The notes: generated from the letters alone by a model not told the origin. A stretch of 16,215 bases of DNA from an uncultured Chloroflexota bacterium (GCA_903924005.1 CAIXZV010000547.1:1-16215); one strand, 5' to 3'. Numbered from the stretch's first letter, positions 1 through 7,138 are shown. Translations and numbers: made by a program.

Positions 1-374
1 CCCATCGACGCGCTGCGCGAGTCCACGATGCGGATGTCCTTGTCGGGCAGCATGCCTGCGCCAACCGCGGCGCTCTTGCAGGTGCCGGAGAGGTCTCCCG
101 AGACCAGGACGCAGACCACAGACTCGGCGCCGGCGGCAAAGGCCGCGTTGAACGCGTTGAGGAAGTCGCCTGGTGGCGCCGCGGCCGTAGTGGGAAACGG
201 CGCGTCCGGCGCGAGCATGCGGACCCAGAACTCATCCGTGGTCAGCGTGACGTTGGGCCGGAACGTCTCCTCGCCAAAACTGACGAACAGCGGGACCACC
301 GTGATGCCGTCGCGGGCCGCAACGTCGGGCGGCATGTCGCTGGCAGAGTCCGTGATGATCGCGACTCGGGTCAT
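1..374 (-). CDS. DegV family protein, C-terminal part cut by window edge
   Basis: The first 124 residues of a leftward gene are visible; the rest lies beyond base 1. The protein opens with MTRVAIITDSASDMP and continues with VVPLFVSFGEETF, and has SGDLSGTCKSA near residues 95-105. These match the DegV N-terminal lobe (TDSxxDlp and the S-x-x-LSGTyqSA block). DegV/FakB proteins bind a fatty acid and, in Firmicutes, present it to a fatty-acid kinase; whether this one does cannot be told from the sequence. The ATG at 374-372 is preceded by GAGGAG (389-384) with 9 bases between, so this gene has a conventional leader, unlike many neighbours. A -10-like TATCCT lies about 70 bases upstream on the same strand. 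It is divergent from the MFS gene. Family call is firm; the function is open. Confidence 0.85.
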   Translation of the reverse strand, partial: MTRVAIITDSASDMPPDVAARDGITVVPLFVSFGEETFRPNVTLTTDEFWVRMLAPDAPFPTTAAAPPGDFLNAFNAAFAAGAESVVCVLVSGDLSGTCKSAAVGAGMLPDKDIRIVDSRSASM

Positions 375-440
375 GCTGCGGATCTCCTCAAGACGTCTGC
401 CGCCGGGCAAACGGCAGGAACACCCCCCTGTTGGGTGCCA

Positions 441-446
441 AGGATA
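441..446 (-). promoter_or_regulatory. Putative -10 element of the DegV gene (TATCCT)
   Basis: TATCCT reads leftwards here, 66 bases before the DegV start codon. The same hexamer occurs before three other genes in this window. No convincing -35 TTGACA-like element is visible 16-18 bases upstream. Confidence 0.45.
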
Positions 447-489
447 CGGACCTGCGCACAGGGCCGTACCCGGATTGCGCACGACCCGT

Positions 490-495
490 TACGCT
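490..495 (+). promoter_or_regulatory. Putative -10 element (TACGCT) of a leaderless MFS transcript
   Basis: TACGCT is followed by 8 bases and then the ATG at 504. This spacing would place the transcription start at or next to the start codon, the same layout as before five other genes in this window. No ribosome-binding sequence lies between. It is a weaker match to TAnnnT than the other sites. Confidence 0.4.
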
Positions 496-503
496 GCACA
501 GCG

Positions 504-1838
504 ATGACGACCGTGCCCGCCACCCCAGTCCGGCTGATCGACGAGATCCGGAGCCTGCCCTCCGGCGGCGCGCCGGTGCTGGCGGTCACGCTTGGAACGT
601 TCACGCTGCGCCTCGCCACGGGCGTGACCGGCACGATGCTGCTGTTCTACTACGCATCGTTTCCAAAGTTCGGCGCCGCCTCCGTTCAGCCGTGGGAAGT
701 GGGCATCCTAGGTGCCCTGTTCTACCTCTCGGAGCTGATTGGCTCGCCCATCTTCGGCGTCCTGTCGGACCGGATTGGCCATCGGCGGATGATGCTGGTG
801 GGCCCAGCCTTCGGCGCAGTCGCCGTGATCATCACAACGTTCACCACGAGCCTCGTTGTCATCGGGGCCACCCGCCTCCTCGAAGGCGGGTCAACAGCGG
901 CATCCATCCCGTCGATCCTGGGATTCATCGCATTCGCCACAGCCACCAACGAGCTCGCCCGCGGGAAGGCCGTGGCACGGTTTGAGGCGGCGACGCTGGC
1001 GGGCCTCATGGTGGGCATGGTGCTGGCCGGAATCCTCTTCCCGCTCCTGCATGCGTGGGCCTTCCTGATCAACGCCGTGCTCTACGCGGTCTCGTTTGCG
1101 CTGTACCGATTTGGCGTGCGGAAGGACGCGGAGCCCACGCCGGCCTCCGCCAACCACGCCAAAGGTGAGGGCCTCGCGCGCTACAAGCGGATCCTGAAGG
1201 GGAGCCATGTCTGGCTCCTGGCGCCCACATGGATCGCGATCAATGCCACGCTTGGCCTCTACACCAGCCAGACGCTCTTCCAGTTGGTGAGGGCCCCAGA
1301 TCCGGCGTTTGCCAGCCAGCAGCTGATGGGCGGCTTCTCGCCGGTCCAGATCAGCCTGGGTCTCGGCGCTGGCGGGCTGCTCTTCTTTGCCGGACTCTTC
1401 TACTGGGGTGGCCGGTTCAAGGACATGCGGCGCACGGAGATCATCCTGCGGGGCATCGTCGGCGGCGCCGTGCTGCTGGTTGCAGGTGCACTGATCAACC
1501 ACGCGGGTGGGGCGCCGTTCCCGGTGACGCTGGCGCTGGTTGCCGTGGCGGGCGCCGGGCTGTTTGTCCTTGCGGGGGCAACGCCTGCGGCCATCGGCCT
1601 GCTCGCCGACATGACTGAGTCCTACCCAGACGATCGCGGCGCGATCATGGGCCTGTACTCGGTGTTTCTTGGGTTGGGCCAGATCATCGGCAGCACGCTG
1701 GGCGGTCTGGCAGCGCAGGTCTACGGGCTTGATGGGATCTTTGGCGCCTCGGTGGTTCTTCTTGCGGTAGCCGTCCTGCCAATCCGCCGGCTGCGCGGGT
1801 TTGAGCACCAGGTGGGCACGCCGATCGCGGTCAAGTAA
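504..1838 (+). CDS. MFS transporter, 444 aa
   Basis: This is a major facilitator superfamily protein with about 12 hydrophobic segments and a charged central loop (around residues 207-230). MFS motif A, GVLSDRIGHRRMM, is at residues 85-97, between membrane segments 2 and 3. A second, weaker copy of the motif region (GGRFKDMRRTE) follows the C-terminal half's equivalent segment, and NINAVLYAVSF-like helices end the first half. The family exports or imports small solutes by proton coupling; the substrate cannot be read from the sequence. The ATG at 504 is preferred over an in-frame ATG at 435 because the N-terminus from 504 is compact and a -10-like site sits 8 bases before it. The extra 23 residues from 435 look like non-coding sequence. 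The gamma-glutamyltransferase-like gene starts 6 bases after the stop, so the two are probably co-transcribed. Confidence 0.9.
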   Translation: MTTVPATPVRLIDEIRSLPSGGAPVLAVTLGTFTLRLATGVTGTMLLFYYASFPKFGAASVQPWEVGILGALFYLSELIGSPIFGVLSDRIGHRRMMLVGPAFGAVAVIITTFTTSLVVIGATRLLEGGSTAASIPSILGFIAFATATNELARGKAVARFEAATLAGLMVGMVLAGILFPLLHAWAFLINAVLYAVSFALYRFGVRKDAEPTPASANHAKGEGLARYKRILKGSHVWLLAPTWIAINATLGLYTSQTLFQLVRAPDPAFASQQLMGGFSPVQISLGLGAGGLLFFAGLFYWGGRFKDMRRTEIILRGIVGGAVLLVAGALINHAGGAPFPVTLALVAVAGAGLFVLAGATPAAIGLLADMTESYPDDRGAIMGLYSVFLGLGQIIGSTLGGLAAQVYGLDGIFGASVVLLAVAVLPIRRLRGFEHQVGTPIAVK

Positions 1839-1844
1839 GCCGCG

Positions 1845-3515
1845 ATGCACGGTCCGGCACTGGTCCCGGCGTTGGTCCCGGCGCGAGCCGTCCGCGGCTC
1901 CCGCGGCGCCGTGGTTGCGCCGCACCACCTCGCCACAGCGGCCGGTGTTGCGGTGCTGGCCGCAGGGGGCCACGCCGTTGACGCGGCAATCGCCACTAAC
2001 GCCGTGCTGGGCGTCGTGATGCCCAATGGGTGCGGCATCGGCGGCGACGCGTTCTGGCTGGTGTGGGACGAGGCGGCGGGCGAGCAGGTTGCGCTCAACG
2101 GGTCCGGGCGGGCGCCCATGGGGATTGACCCGGTCCGGCTGCGGGCTTCCGGGCTTGACCGCATGCCGCTCCGCGGACCGCTGCCCATCACCATCCCGGG
2201 CGCCGTTCGCTCGTGGGCGGATGCGCACCGCCGCTGGGGCCGGCTGACGCGCTCGGCAATCCTCGCCGCCGCAATTGAGCACGCCGATGCGGGCTTCCCC
2301 GCCTGGGACCAGCTGATCGACGCGGTTGAGGGGACGGACGCCTCCATCGGCGACGAGCCCTGGACGCGCGGGTTCCGGTCCGTCTGGCGTCCACACGGAC
2401 GTCCGTGGCGCCCCGGCGAGGTGATCCGGCTGCCCGCGCTTGCCGCCACGCTCCGGACGCTGGCGGACCTGGGCTTTGACGAGTACTACGAGGGCGCGCT
2501 GGCGGACAGGATTGCCGCTGGGCTGGCCGCCGCCGGCGGCTCGCATACGGTGGCCGACCTGCGCGCCCACCACAGCGACTGGACGACGCCCATCGCCACC
2601 ACGTATCGCGGCGTCCGCGTCACCACGCATCCGCCCAACAGCAGCGGCCTCTTCGCGCTCGAGATCCTCAACGTGCTTGCCCAAGTCGCGCCGCCATCCG
2701 GGGCGCGGTTTGGAGGCCGCGGCTGGTCGGATGCCGCATGGCCACACCTCTGGCTGGAGGCGGCGAAGCTCGCCTATGCGAACCGAGACGCCCACCTGGC
2801 CGACCCTGCATTCCGGGACATCCCGGTGGACCGGCTGCTGTCCGCACAGCACGCGCGCGAGCTGGCGGCGCGCATTGACCCGCGACGCGCGGACCCTGTC
2901 CCAACGCCTGTCCGGACGCTCGTTGGCGGAACGATCTACTTGGCGGTGGTGGACGCGGACGGGAATGCCGTCAGCCTGATCCAGTCCAACGCCGCGGGCT
3001 TTGGCTCGGGCGTGGTGGACCCGGTGACCGGGATCCACTACCAGGACCGCGGCGCGTCGTTCTCGCTTGATGCGGCGCACCCCAACGCACTCAGACCCGG
3101 ACGCCGGACTGCGCACACGCTGCTCCCCGGGATGCTGTTCCGCGAGGGCTCGGTGCGCCCCTGGATCATCGCCGGGTCCATGGGCGGCGACATCCAGCCC
3201 CAGATCCATGTCCAGCTGGTCTCGGCCCTGGTGGACGGGGGTGCCGACATCGCCACGGCCGTGGCCGCACCGCGCATCACCGTGGAGCCCGATGGCTGGA
3301 TGGCCCCGCCGACACGGGTGCAGGCCGACGGCGCGCTGGCGGATGGTGTCGAGGCGGGTCTGCTGACGCTTGGCCACGGCGTCAAGCGGGTCAGCTTCGA
3401 CGGCGTCCTCGGACATGAGCACGCCATTGAGTTGGTGGATGGCGGTCCGGCGGCAGGCGGCACGCTCGCGGCCATTGCTGACCCGCGCAGTGCGGGGCTG
3501 GCGGCGGTTCGCTGA
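1845..3515 (+). CDS. Gamma-glutamyltransferase-family Ntn-hydrolase, 556 aa
   Basis: The protein covers the whole GGT fold: RGAVVAPHHLATAAG near residues 20-34, AGGHAVDAAIATN at 40-52 and GCGIGGDAF at 62-70. The autoprocessing site is LVGGTIYLAVVD, where Thr363 is the predicted nucleophile and new N-terminus of the small subunit. GSMGGDIQPQ (444-453) replaces the classical GSPGG loop, as in YwrD-like relatives. In E. coli GGT the nucleophile is followed by Thr-His-Tyr-Ser; here it is Ile-Tyr-Leu-Ala, so the surrounding site differs. Family members cleave gamma-glutamyl amides or acylated antibiotics; the substrate here is unknown. No signal peptide is evident, suggesting a cytoplasmic enzyme. 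The N-terminus holds a 12-bp duplication (1860-1883) giving ALVPALVPA. It begins 6 bases after the MFS stop. Confidence 0.88.
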   Translation: MHGPALVPALVPARAVRGSRGAVVAPHHLATAAGVAVLAAGGHAVDAAIATNAVLGVVMPNGCGIGGDAFWLVWDEAAGEQVALNGSGRAPMGIDPVRLRASGLDRMPLRGPLPITIPGAVRSWADAHRRWGRLTRSAILAAAIEHADAGFPAWDQLIDAVEGTDASIGDEPWTRGFRSVWRPHGRPWRPGEVIRLPALAATLRTLADLGFDEYYEGALADRIAAGLAAAGGSHTVADLRAHHSDWTTPIATTYRGVRVTTHPPNSSGLFALEILNVLAQVAPPSGARFGGRGWSDAAWPHLWLEAAKLAYANRDAHLADPAFRDIPVDRLLSAQHARELAARIDPRRADPVPTPVRTLVGGTIYLAVVDADGNAVSLIQSNAAGFGSGVVDPVTGIHYQDRGASFSLDAAHPNALRPGRRTAHTLLPGMLFREGSVRPWIIAGSMGGDIQPQIHVQLVSALVDGGADIATAVAAPRITVEPDGWMAPPTRVQADGALADGVEAGLLTLGHGVKRVSFDGVLGHEHAIELVDGGPAAGGTLAAIADPRSAGLAAVR

Positions 3516-3549
3516 GGGCTGACGTCGGTTCGGCGGCGGTTCGCCGAGG
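3500..3549 (+). repeat. 18-bp direct repeat spanning a stop codon
   Basis: An 18-bp block starting GGCGGCGGTTCGC occurs at 3500-3517 and again at 3532-3549 with one difference. The first copy carries the TGA stop of the GGT-like gene; in the second copy the same position reads CGA. This looks like a short tandem duplication of the gene end. Confidence 0.6.
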
Positions 3550-3583
3550 CTCCGTCGAGGCGTATCGCCAGGTGGCCGAGTGG

Positions 3584-3589
3584 TATCCT
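3584..3589 (+). promoter_or_regulatory. Putative -10 element (TATCCT) for the zinc-ribbon/azlCD operon
   Basis: TATCCT lies 70 bases before the TTG start at 3660. It matches the hexamer used before the DegV, M20 and CphA-like genes. It would give a leader of about 63 bases that includes the hairpin at 3597-3634 and a GGAGG ribosome-binding site. No -35 element is clear. Confidence 0.45.
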
Positions 3590-3596
3590 CGGGCAC

Positions 3597-3634
3597 GCCG
3601 GTGGCAGCCGCGCTCACACCGATCTGCCGCCGGC
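3597..3634 (+). promoter_or_regulatory. Hairpin in the 5' leader of the small zinc-ribbon gene
   Basis: GCCGGTGGCAG (3597-3607) can pair with CTGCCGCCGGC (3624-3634), giving an 11-bp stem with one G-U pair and a 16-base loop. It lies between the putative -10 and the Shine-Dalgarno GGAGG (3650-3654). It is not followed by a T-run, so it is not an obvious terminator; a role in leader stability or attenuation is only a guess. Confidence 0.4.
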
Positions 3635-3659
3635 TTCGTTTGGAATTCCGGAGGCATCG

Positions 3660-3932
3660 TTGACCTCAAACGTCGGCCAGAGCTACCCCTACTCGAGCGA
3701 GCCTGAGGCGCAGCGCGCCGAGGCGATCACGTCGCTGCTGGCGGCGCGGGCGGATCTCGCCACAACGCTTGCGGCCGATACCACGCCGCTCGACGCGCAG
3801 GACCGCTGGTGGGTCTACAAGTGCCCCACAAAGGGCTGCGCCGGTCTGCTTCACGCCGCAGGCTACGCGGCCGAGAAGCACGCCGTGTACGTCGTCTGCG
3901 ACGGGACCTGCGCCAAGACGTTCCTGCGCTAA
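3660..3932 (+). CDS. Small hypothetical protein with zinc-ribbon-like cysteines, 90 aa
   Basis: The start is TTG at 3660, chosen because GGAGG (3650-3654) ends 5 bases before it and no ATG/GTG fits as well. The first half is a helical, Ala- and charge-rich segment (residues 14-40). The second half has YKCPTKGCAGLLHAAGY followed by VVCDGTCAKTFLR, so two cysteine pairs (C-x4-C and C-x3-C) about 20 residues apart, as expected of a small zinc-binding ribbon. No known family is recognised. The gene lies 16 bases before azlC in the same direction and probably shares its transcript. The cysteine pattern and ribosome-binding site make it likely to be real, but the function is unknown. Confidence 0.7.
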   Translation: MTSNVGQSYPYSSEPEAQRAEAITSLLAARADLATTLAADTTPLDAQDRWWVYKCPTKGCAGLLHAAGYAAEKHAVYVVCDGTCAKTFLR

Positions 3933-3948
3933 CCGCGCGCCACGCCTG

Positions 3949-4746
3949 GTGATCACGCAGCGCGAGTCGCGCCGTCGCCTCATCCGCGACACGCTGATCA
4001 TCAACGCGTCCATCATTGCGTTTGGCTTCATGTTTGGGCTGGCCGCGCGCAACGCCGGCTACTCGCCCCTCGAGGCTATGGCGATGAGCACGTTCCTCTT
4101 CGCGGGAGCCGCCCAGTTTGCCGGCGTGGGCTATGTGGCGGCCGGGCTGCCCTGGGCGCCTATCGTCATCCTCACCCTGTTCCTCAACGCGCGCCACGTC
4201 CTGTACAGCGCTGCCCTGGCGCCAAGGCTTCGGGAGTTGCCGCCACTGCGCCGGGCCTTCATGGCGCACTTCCTCACCGATGAGGCGTTTGCGCTGACCG
4301 CCGCGCACTTCCACCGGATTGGCCGCGTTGATGAGGGCGGCTACTGGATTGCGGCGCTTGGCGGCGTGTTTATCCCCTGGAACCTCTCCACGCTGGCGGG
4401 CGTGCTGCTGGGCGGCGCCATCCCGGACCCGTCCAAGTTTGGGCTCGACATCGTGTTCCCGGCCGCCATGGGTGGTCTTGCCGTGGGGCTGATGCTGGGC
4501 CGGCGCGAGATCGTTGCGGCCTGCGCCGGCGCGCTGGTGGGCGTGGGCGCATCGCTGGCGCTTGGGCCCGGCGTGGGCATCATGATCGGCGGGCTGCTCG
4601 GGCCGCTGGCGGGCATGGCGATGCCGGGGGCCGATGCTTCTTCCGCCTCGGGGCCGGGCTCGCCGGAGTCAGACCTTGCTGCGCGACCCGTGGACATCGA
4701 TGAGGCGCTCAGCGACCTCGCGACGATGCCGGAGGGCTCTGCGTGA
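3949..4746 (+). CDS. azlC: AzlC family branched-chain amino-acid exporter, large subunit
   Basis: The 265-residue protein has the AzlC layout: an N-terminal membrane segment (IINASIIAFGFMFGLAARNAGYS), the MSTFLFAGAAQFA block near 46-58, and TLFLNARHVLYSAALAP near 76-92, then several more hydrophobic helices. AzlC with AzlD exports branched-chain amino acids and their analogues across the inner membrane. The start is taken as GTG at 3949, directly before the conserved region; upstream codons in this frame overlap the preceding gene and look non-coding. No ribosome-binding site is seen, so translation may depend on the gene 16 bases upstream. The last ~40 residues (225-265) form an acidic, Ser/Gly/Pro-rich tail that is not usual in the family. 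The stop overlaps the azlD start (GTGA). Confidence 0.88.
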   Translation: MITQRESRRRLIRDTLIINASIIAFGFMFGLAARNAGYSPLEAMAMSTFLFAGAAQFAGVGYVAAGLPWAPIVILTLFLNARHVLYSAALAPRLRELPPLRRAFMAHFLTDEAFALTAAHFHRIGRVDEGGYWIAALGGVFIPWNLSTLAGVLLGGAIPDPSKFGLDIVFPAAMGGLAVGLMLGRREIVAACAGALVGVGASLALGPGVGIMIGGLLGPLAGMAMPGADASSASGPGSPESDLAARPVDIDEALSDLATMPEGSA

Positions 4747-5075
4747 GCACCCAGCTTGTGCTGCTCGCCGTGCTGATGGGGCTTGTGACGTACCCGTCGC
4801 GGGCGCTGCCGATTCTTGCGCCCGGCATCGAGAAGCTGCCACCGCGGGCGCTGCAGTACCTGCGCCTGGTGGGACCCGCGGTGCTGGCGTCGCTGGCGGC
4901 GGCCAACACGTTTGTGGTCACCTCCGCCGAGGGCGTCTGTGCCCTGCATCTGGACGTGGCGGCAGCGGGCGTGCTGCTGTGCCTGGTGCTCACCGCGTGG
5001 CGGCGGAACCTGCTGCTGGGGCTGATTGGCGGGATGGCGCTGGTGGCTGTGGCGAGGGCACTCGGCGCGGGCTGA
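4743..5075 (+). CDS. azlD: AzlD family branched-chain amino-acid exporter, small subunit
   Basis: A 110-residue membrane protein with about four hydrophobic helices. It carries the AzlD-like start LLAVLMGLVTYPSRALPIL and the RLVGPAVLASLAAANTF segment, and is the usual length for the family. It is the small partner of AzlC. The GTG start at 4743 overlaps the azlC stop by 4 bases, which implies translational coupling and a fixed subunit ratio. The gene ends in a convergent gap before the ridA-like gene. Family and pairing are firm; the transported amino acid is inferred from the family. Confidence 0.9.
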   Translation: MSTQLVLLAVLMGLVTYPSRALPILAPGIEKLPPRALQYLRLVGPAVLASLAAANTFVVTSAEGVCALHLDVAAAGVLLCLVLTAWRRNLLLGLIGGMALVAVARALGAG

Positions 5076-5109
5076 GAACCGCGGGCGCGCGCGACGTCCA
5101 CCCGCGAGA

Positions 5110-5237
5110 GGGGTGAACGGTTGCGCCCCGAAACGATCCACCCCTCCCACGCACGGTTTGTCCCGTGGGAACGCACTGCCACGCAACAACCGCGTCGCCG
5201 CACGGGTGGAACGTCGCAGCGTGAAACCGTTCACCCG
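5110..5237. repeat. Two related 35-nt hairpins in inverted orientation
   Basis: Copy 1 (5110-5144) opens GGGGTGAACGGTT and closes with GATCCACCCC. Copy 2 (5203-5237), read on the other strand, opens CGGGTGAACGGTTT and closes with GTTCCACCCG. Both are 35 bases, each can fold on itself through its ends, and the two are reverse complements in outline. They lie in the 174-bp gap between the convergent azlD and ridA-like genes. They may act as terminators facing both ways, or be a paired repetitive extragenic palindrome. Confidence 0.6.
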
Positions 5238-5249
5238 TGGGGCGGCTGC

Positions 5250-5684
5250 TCAGCTCCGCGGGGCCCCCCGCTGGGCCTCCCGCTGGGCCCCCCGCTGGGC
5301 CCCCAGCAGGGCCGTGGCCTCCACCTCAACGCGCAGGCTCGGGCGGATCAGCCCCGCCACCAGCAGCAGCGTGGCAGCGGGGCGGATGTCGCGAAACAGC
5401 TCGCCATGGACAGCGAGGACAGCGTCGATGTCGGCAGCGTCCACCAGGTACATCCGCGTCCGCACCACGTCGCCGAGCGAGAAGCCGGCCTCGCGCAGCG
5501 CCCGCTCCACAACCTCGAACGCCGCACGCGTCTGGGCGCCGGCGTCACCCGGGTGGCGCGACTCGCCATCGGGACCCGCGTCCGTGGTCCCGGCAACCTC
5601 GCAGGTGCCCCCGGCGACAACCGCTCGCGAATAGCCCGCGATCAACTCCCACGGCCCACCGCTGGAGATCCGCCGGTGCGTCAT
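5250..5684 (-). CDS. RidA/YjgF family protein, 144 aa
   Basis: The protein shows the RidA core: SRAVVAGGTCEVAGTT, then DVVRTRMYLVDAADID, then RDIRPAATLLLVAGL and LRVEVEATALL. Arg101 of the IRPA motif corresponds to the residue that holds the substrate carboxylate in RidA, and Glu119/Glu121 lie in the C-terminal strand. RidA hydrolyses reactive enamines/imines released by PLP enzymes; related subfamilies have other roles, so the exact subfamily is uncertain. The ATG overlaps the stop of the M20 peptidase by 4 bases (ATGA), so the two are co-translated. The last 18 residues (GAQRGAQREAQRG...) are encoded by a 12-bp tandem repeat and look like a recent extension beyond the normal family end. Confidence 0.87.
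   Translation of the reverse strand: MTHRRISSGGPWELIAGYSRAVVAGGTCEVAGTTDAGPDGESRHPGDAGAQTRAAFEVVERALREAGFSLGDVVRTRMYLVDAADIDAVLAVHGELFRDIRPAATLLLVAGLIRPSLRVEVEATALLGAQRGAQREAQRGAPRS
5261..5308. repeat. 12-bp tandem repeat, four units, in the 3' end of the RidA gene
   Basis: The unit GGGCCCCCCGCT is repeated from 5261 to 5308, three times nearly exactly and a fourth degenerate time. It is in frame and encodes the Gly-Ala-Gln-Arg-like tail of the RidA-family protein. The length multiple of three keeps the frame if copy number changes. Confidence 0.85.
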
Positions 5685-6952
5685 TTTGAGGCCGATGCCG
5701 CCGATGACCCCAAGGCCGCCTTCGCCCGCCGCTCCGCGGCCCAGCCGCGCACGACGGGATCGCGTCCGGCAGCGCTGATCAGCGCGGCCAGCAGCGTTGT
5801 CCGCGGCACGATGGACGAGACCTCCAGGTACTCGCCCGGCGAATGGTCCAGCCCGCCAATGGGCCCAAGCCCGTCAATCGTCGGCACACCCATGCCGGCA
5901 GTGGTGTTGGCATCGGACGCCCCGCCCGTGGCGGCGTCGTGGAGCTCAAAGCCCATCATGTCGGCCAATGCCACTGCGTGTTCAACGAGGCGGCCGGAGC
6001 GCTCCAGTTTCTCCATTGGCCAGTGGCGGCCCATCTCGGCCAGCTCAAAGGTCACGTCCGGCACGGCGCGCGGGGCGGCCACCAGCTCGCGGATGGCAGC
6101 CTCAGCGGCAACCAGCCCCTCGCGCGTCGCGGCGCGGACGTCAACCTGCATCGAGCAGCGCTCCGCCACCACGTTGGGGCGCGTCCCGCCCTCGATGACG
6201 CCCACGTTCACCGTCACCCCCGGCCAGCGGCCGTTGAGCGCGTGGAGGTCCGTGACCAGGCGGGCCGCCTCAAGGATGGCGCTGCGGCCCTTCTCCGGCT
6301 CCACACCGGCATGGGACGCGCGACCGTTCACCGTGATCACCGCGTCAAGCGTGCCCTTGCGGCGCGAGACGATGTCGCCGTTGGCGCGAGCGCACTCCAG
6401 CACAAAGCAGAGGTCAGCTTCGGCGGCAATCCGTCGGATGTGCGGCGAAGAGACCATCGAGCCGATCTCCTCGTCAGGGTTGGCCACAAACACCAGGCGC
6501 GCAAGCGGCAGCCCGCCCAGCGCATCCCGGATGGCGCCAATCGCGTAGAGCCCAGCGAGCAGCCCGCTCTTCATGTCCGTGACCCCAGGGCCGGTGGCGA
6601 TGCCGCCCGAGATCTCAAACGGCCGCTCCGCCGCGGTTCCCGGGTCAAAGACCGTGTCCATGTGGCCGATGCAGAGCAGCGTGGGCCCGGCGGGATCAGC
6701 GCCCACGAATTCGGCCACGACGGTTTCGCCAAGGTCCTGGTCGTTCGGGTGGCTCAGCACGTGGGCGCCAAGGTTGCGCAGGCGGCCAGCAGTGAACCGG
6801 CCCACGACGTCTACGCCATCCTTCGTGTAGCTGCCGCAGTCCGTGTTGACCAGTCGCTCAAGGTCGGCGAGGTACGCGTCATGGGTGCGCTCAACCGCCT
6901 CGCGCAGGGCGGCCAGTTCGTCGTGGGCGACAAGATCGACGGGGAGGTCCAT
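5681..6952 (-). CDS. M20 family metallopeptidase, glutamate carboxypeptidase (CPG2) type, 423 aa
   Basis: All expected M20 residues are visible: GHMDT (zinc ligand His97, catalytic Asp99), TGPGVTDMKSG (bridging Asp126), NPDEEIGS (general base Glu161, ligand Glu162), FVLECARANG (Glu186) and GLDHSPGEY (His370). The dimerisation domain is around 200-310. The N-terminal VNTDCGSYTKDGVD and C-terminal GGASDANTTAGMGVPTIDG resemble carboxypeptidase G2 relatives, which remove C-terminal glutamate from peptides or folates; the actual substrate is unknown. The ATG at 6952 is chosen because TATCCT ends 6 bases before it, giving a leaderless transcript. A longer form from 7006 would run through that promoter. 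It overlaps the ridA-like gene by ATGA and is divergent from the CphA-like gene. Confidence 0.9.
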   Translation of the reverse strand: MDLPVDLVAHDELAALREAVERTHDAYLADLERLVNTDCGSYTKDGVDVVGRFTAGRLRNLGAHVLSHPNDQDLGETVVAEFVGADPAGPTLLCIGHMDTVFDPGTAAERPFEISGGIATGPGVTDMKSGLLAGLYAIGAIRDALGGLPLARLVFVANPDEEIGSMVSSPHIRRIAAEADLCFVLECARANGDIVSRRKGTLDAVITVNGRASHAGVEPEKGRSAILEAARLVTDLHALNGRWPGVTVNVGVIEGGTRPNVVAERCSMQVDVRAATREGLVAAEAAIRELVAAPRAVPDVTFELAEMGRHWPMEKLERSGRLVEHAVALADMMGFELHDAATGGASDANTTAGMGVPTIDGLGPIGGLDHSPGEYLEVSSIVPRTTLLAALISAAGRDPVVRGWAAERRAKAALGSSAASASK

Positions 6953-6958
6953 CGGCGC

Positions 6959-6964
6959 AGGATA
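6959..6964 (-). promoter_or_regulatory. Putative -10 element (TATCCT) of the M20-ridA operon
   Basis: TATCCT read leftwards ends 6 bases before the ATG of the M20 peptidase. This implies a leaderless mRNA and fixes the start at 6952. No Shine-Dalgarno sequence is present. Confidence 0.55.
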
Positions 6965-7013
6965 GCCGGGCCGGGCGGCCAACGCGGGCTTCGGCCCTGA
7001 TGCCATCGCGGAC

Positions 7014-7085
7014 GCCGGCGCAGGGGCCGGCGCAGGGGCCGGCGCAGGGGCCGGCGCAGGGGCCGGCACAGGGGCCGGCGCAAGG
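7014..7085. repeat. 12-bp tandem repeat, six units, in a divergent promoter region
   Basis: The unit GCCGGCGCAGGG is repeated six times (units 5 and 6 each have a single G/C-to-A change), with a degenerate seventh unit to about 7095. It sits between the -10 elements of the leftward M20 gene (50 bases away) and the rightward CphA-like gene (about 30-40 bases away). Copy-number change here would alter the distance between the two promoters without touching a coding frame. Confidence 0.9.
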
Positions 7086-7123
7086 GCCAGCGCAGATACC
7101 CGAAACCGCGCCGCGCGCTGCCG

Positions 7124-7129
7124 TATCCT
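7124..7129 (+). promoter_or_regulatory. Putative -10 element (TATCCT) of the CphA-like gene
   Basis: TATCCT is followed by exactly 9 bases and then the GTG at 7139. There is no ribosome-binding site in between, so translation would start at or within a base or two of the transcript end. The same 9-base spacing is seen before cphB, the GT87-like gene and the amidotransferase gene. Confidence 0.55.
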
Positions 7130-7138
7130 CACCCGACT

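Noticed and set aside
435..503. Upstream ATG for the MFS gene
   Set aside because: The extra 23 residues look non-coding and would place the putative -10 element inside the gene.
891..3617. 908-codon open frame on the minus strand
   Set aside because: It lies antisense to the MFS and GGT-like genes. Its translation is rich in Arg, His and Gln with no family motif, a common artefact in GC-rich DNA.
3568..3640. tRNA-Ser/Leu-like start (AGGTGGCCGAGTGGT)
   Set aside because: The D-arm-like string is followed by no anticodon arm, no T-arm GTTCGA and no matching acceptor stem. It overlaps the putative promoter of the zinc-ribbon gene.
5121..6548. 475-codon open frame on the plus strand
   Set aside because: It is antisense to the RidA and M20 genes and is made of Ser/Arg/Pro-rich, non-protein-like sequence.
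7014..7095. Possible CRISPR-like array
   Set aside because: Units are 12 bp and directly adjacent, with no spacers; this is a simple tandem repeat.
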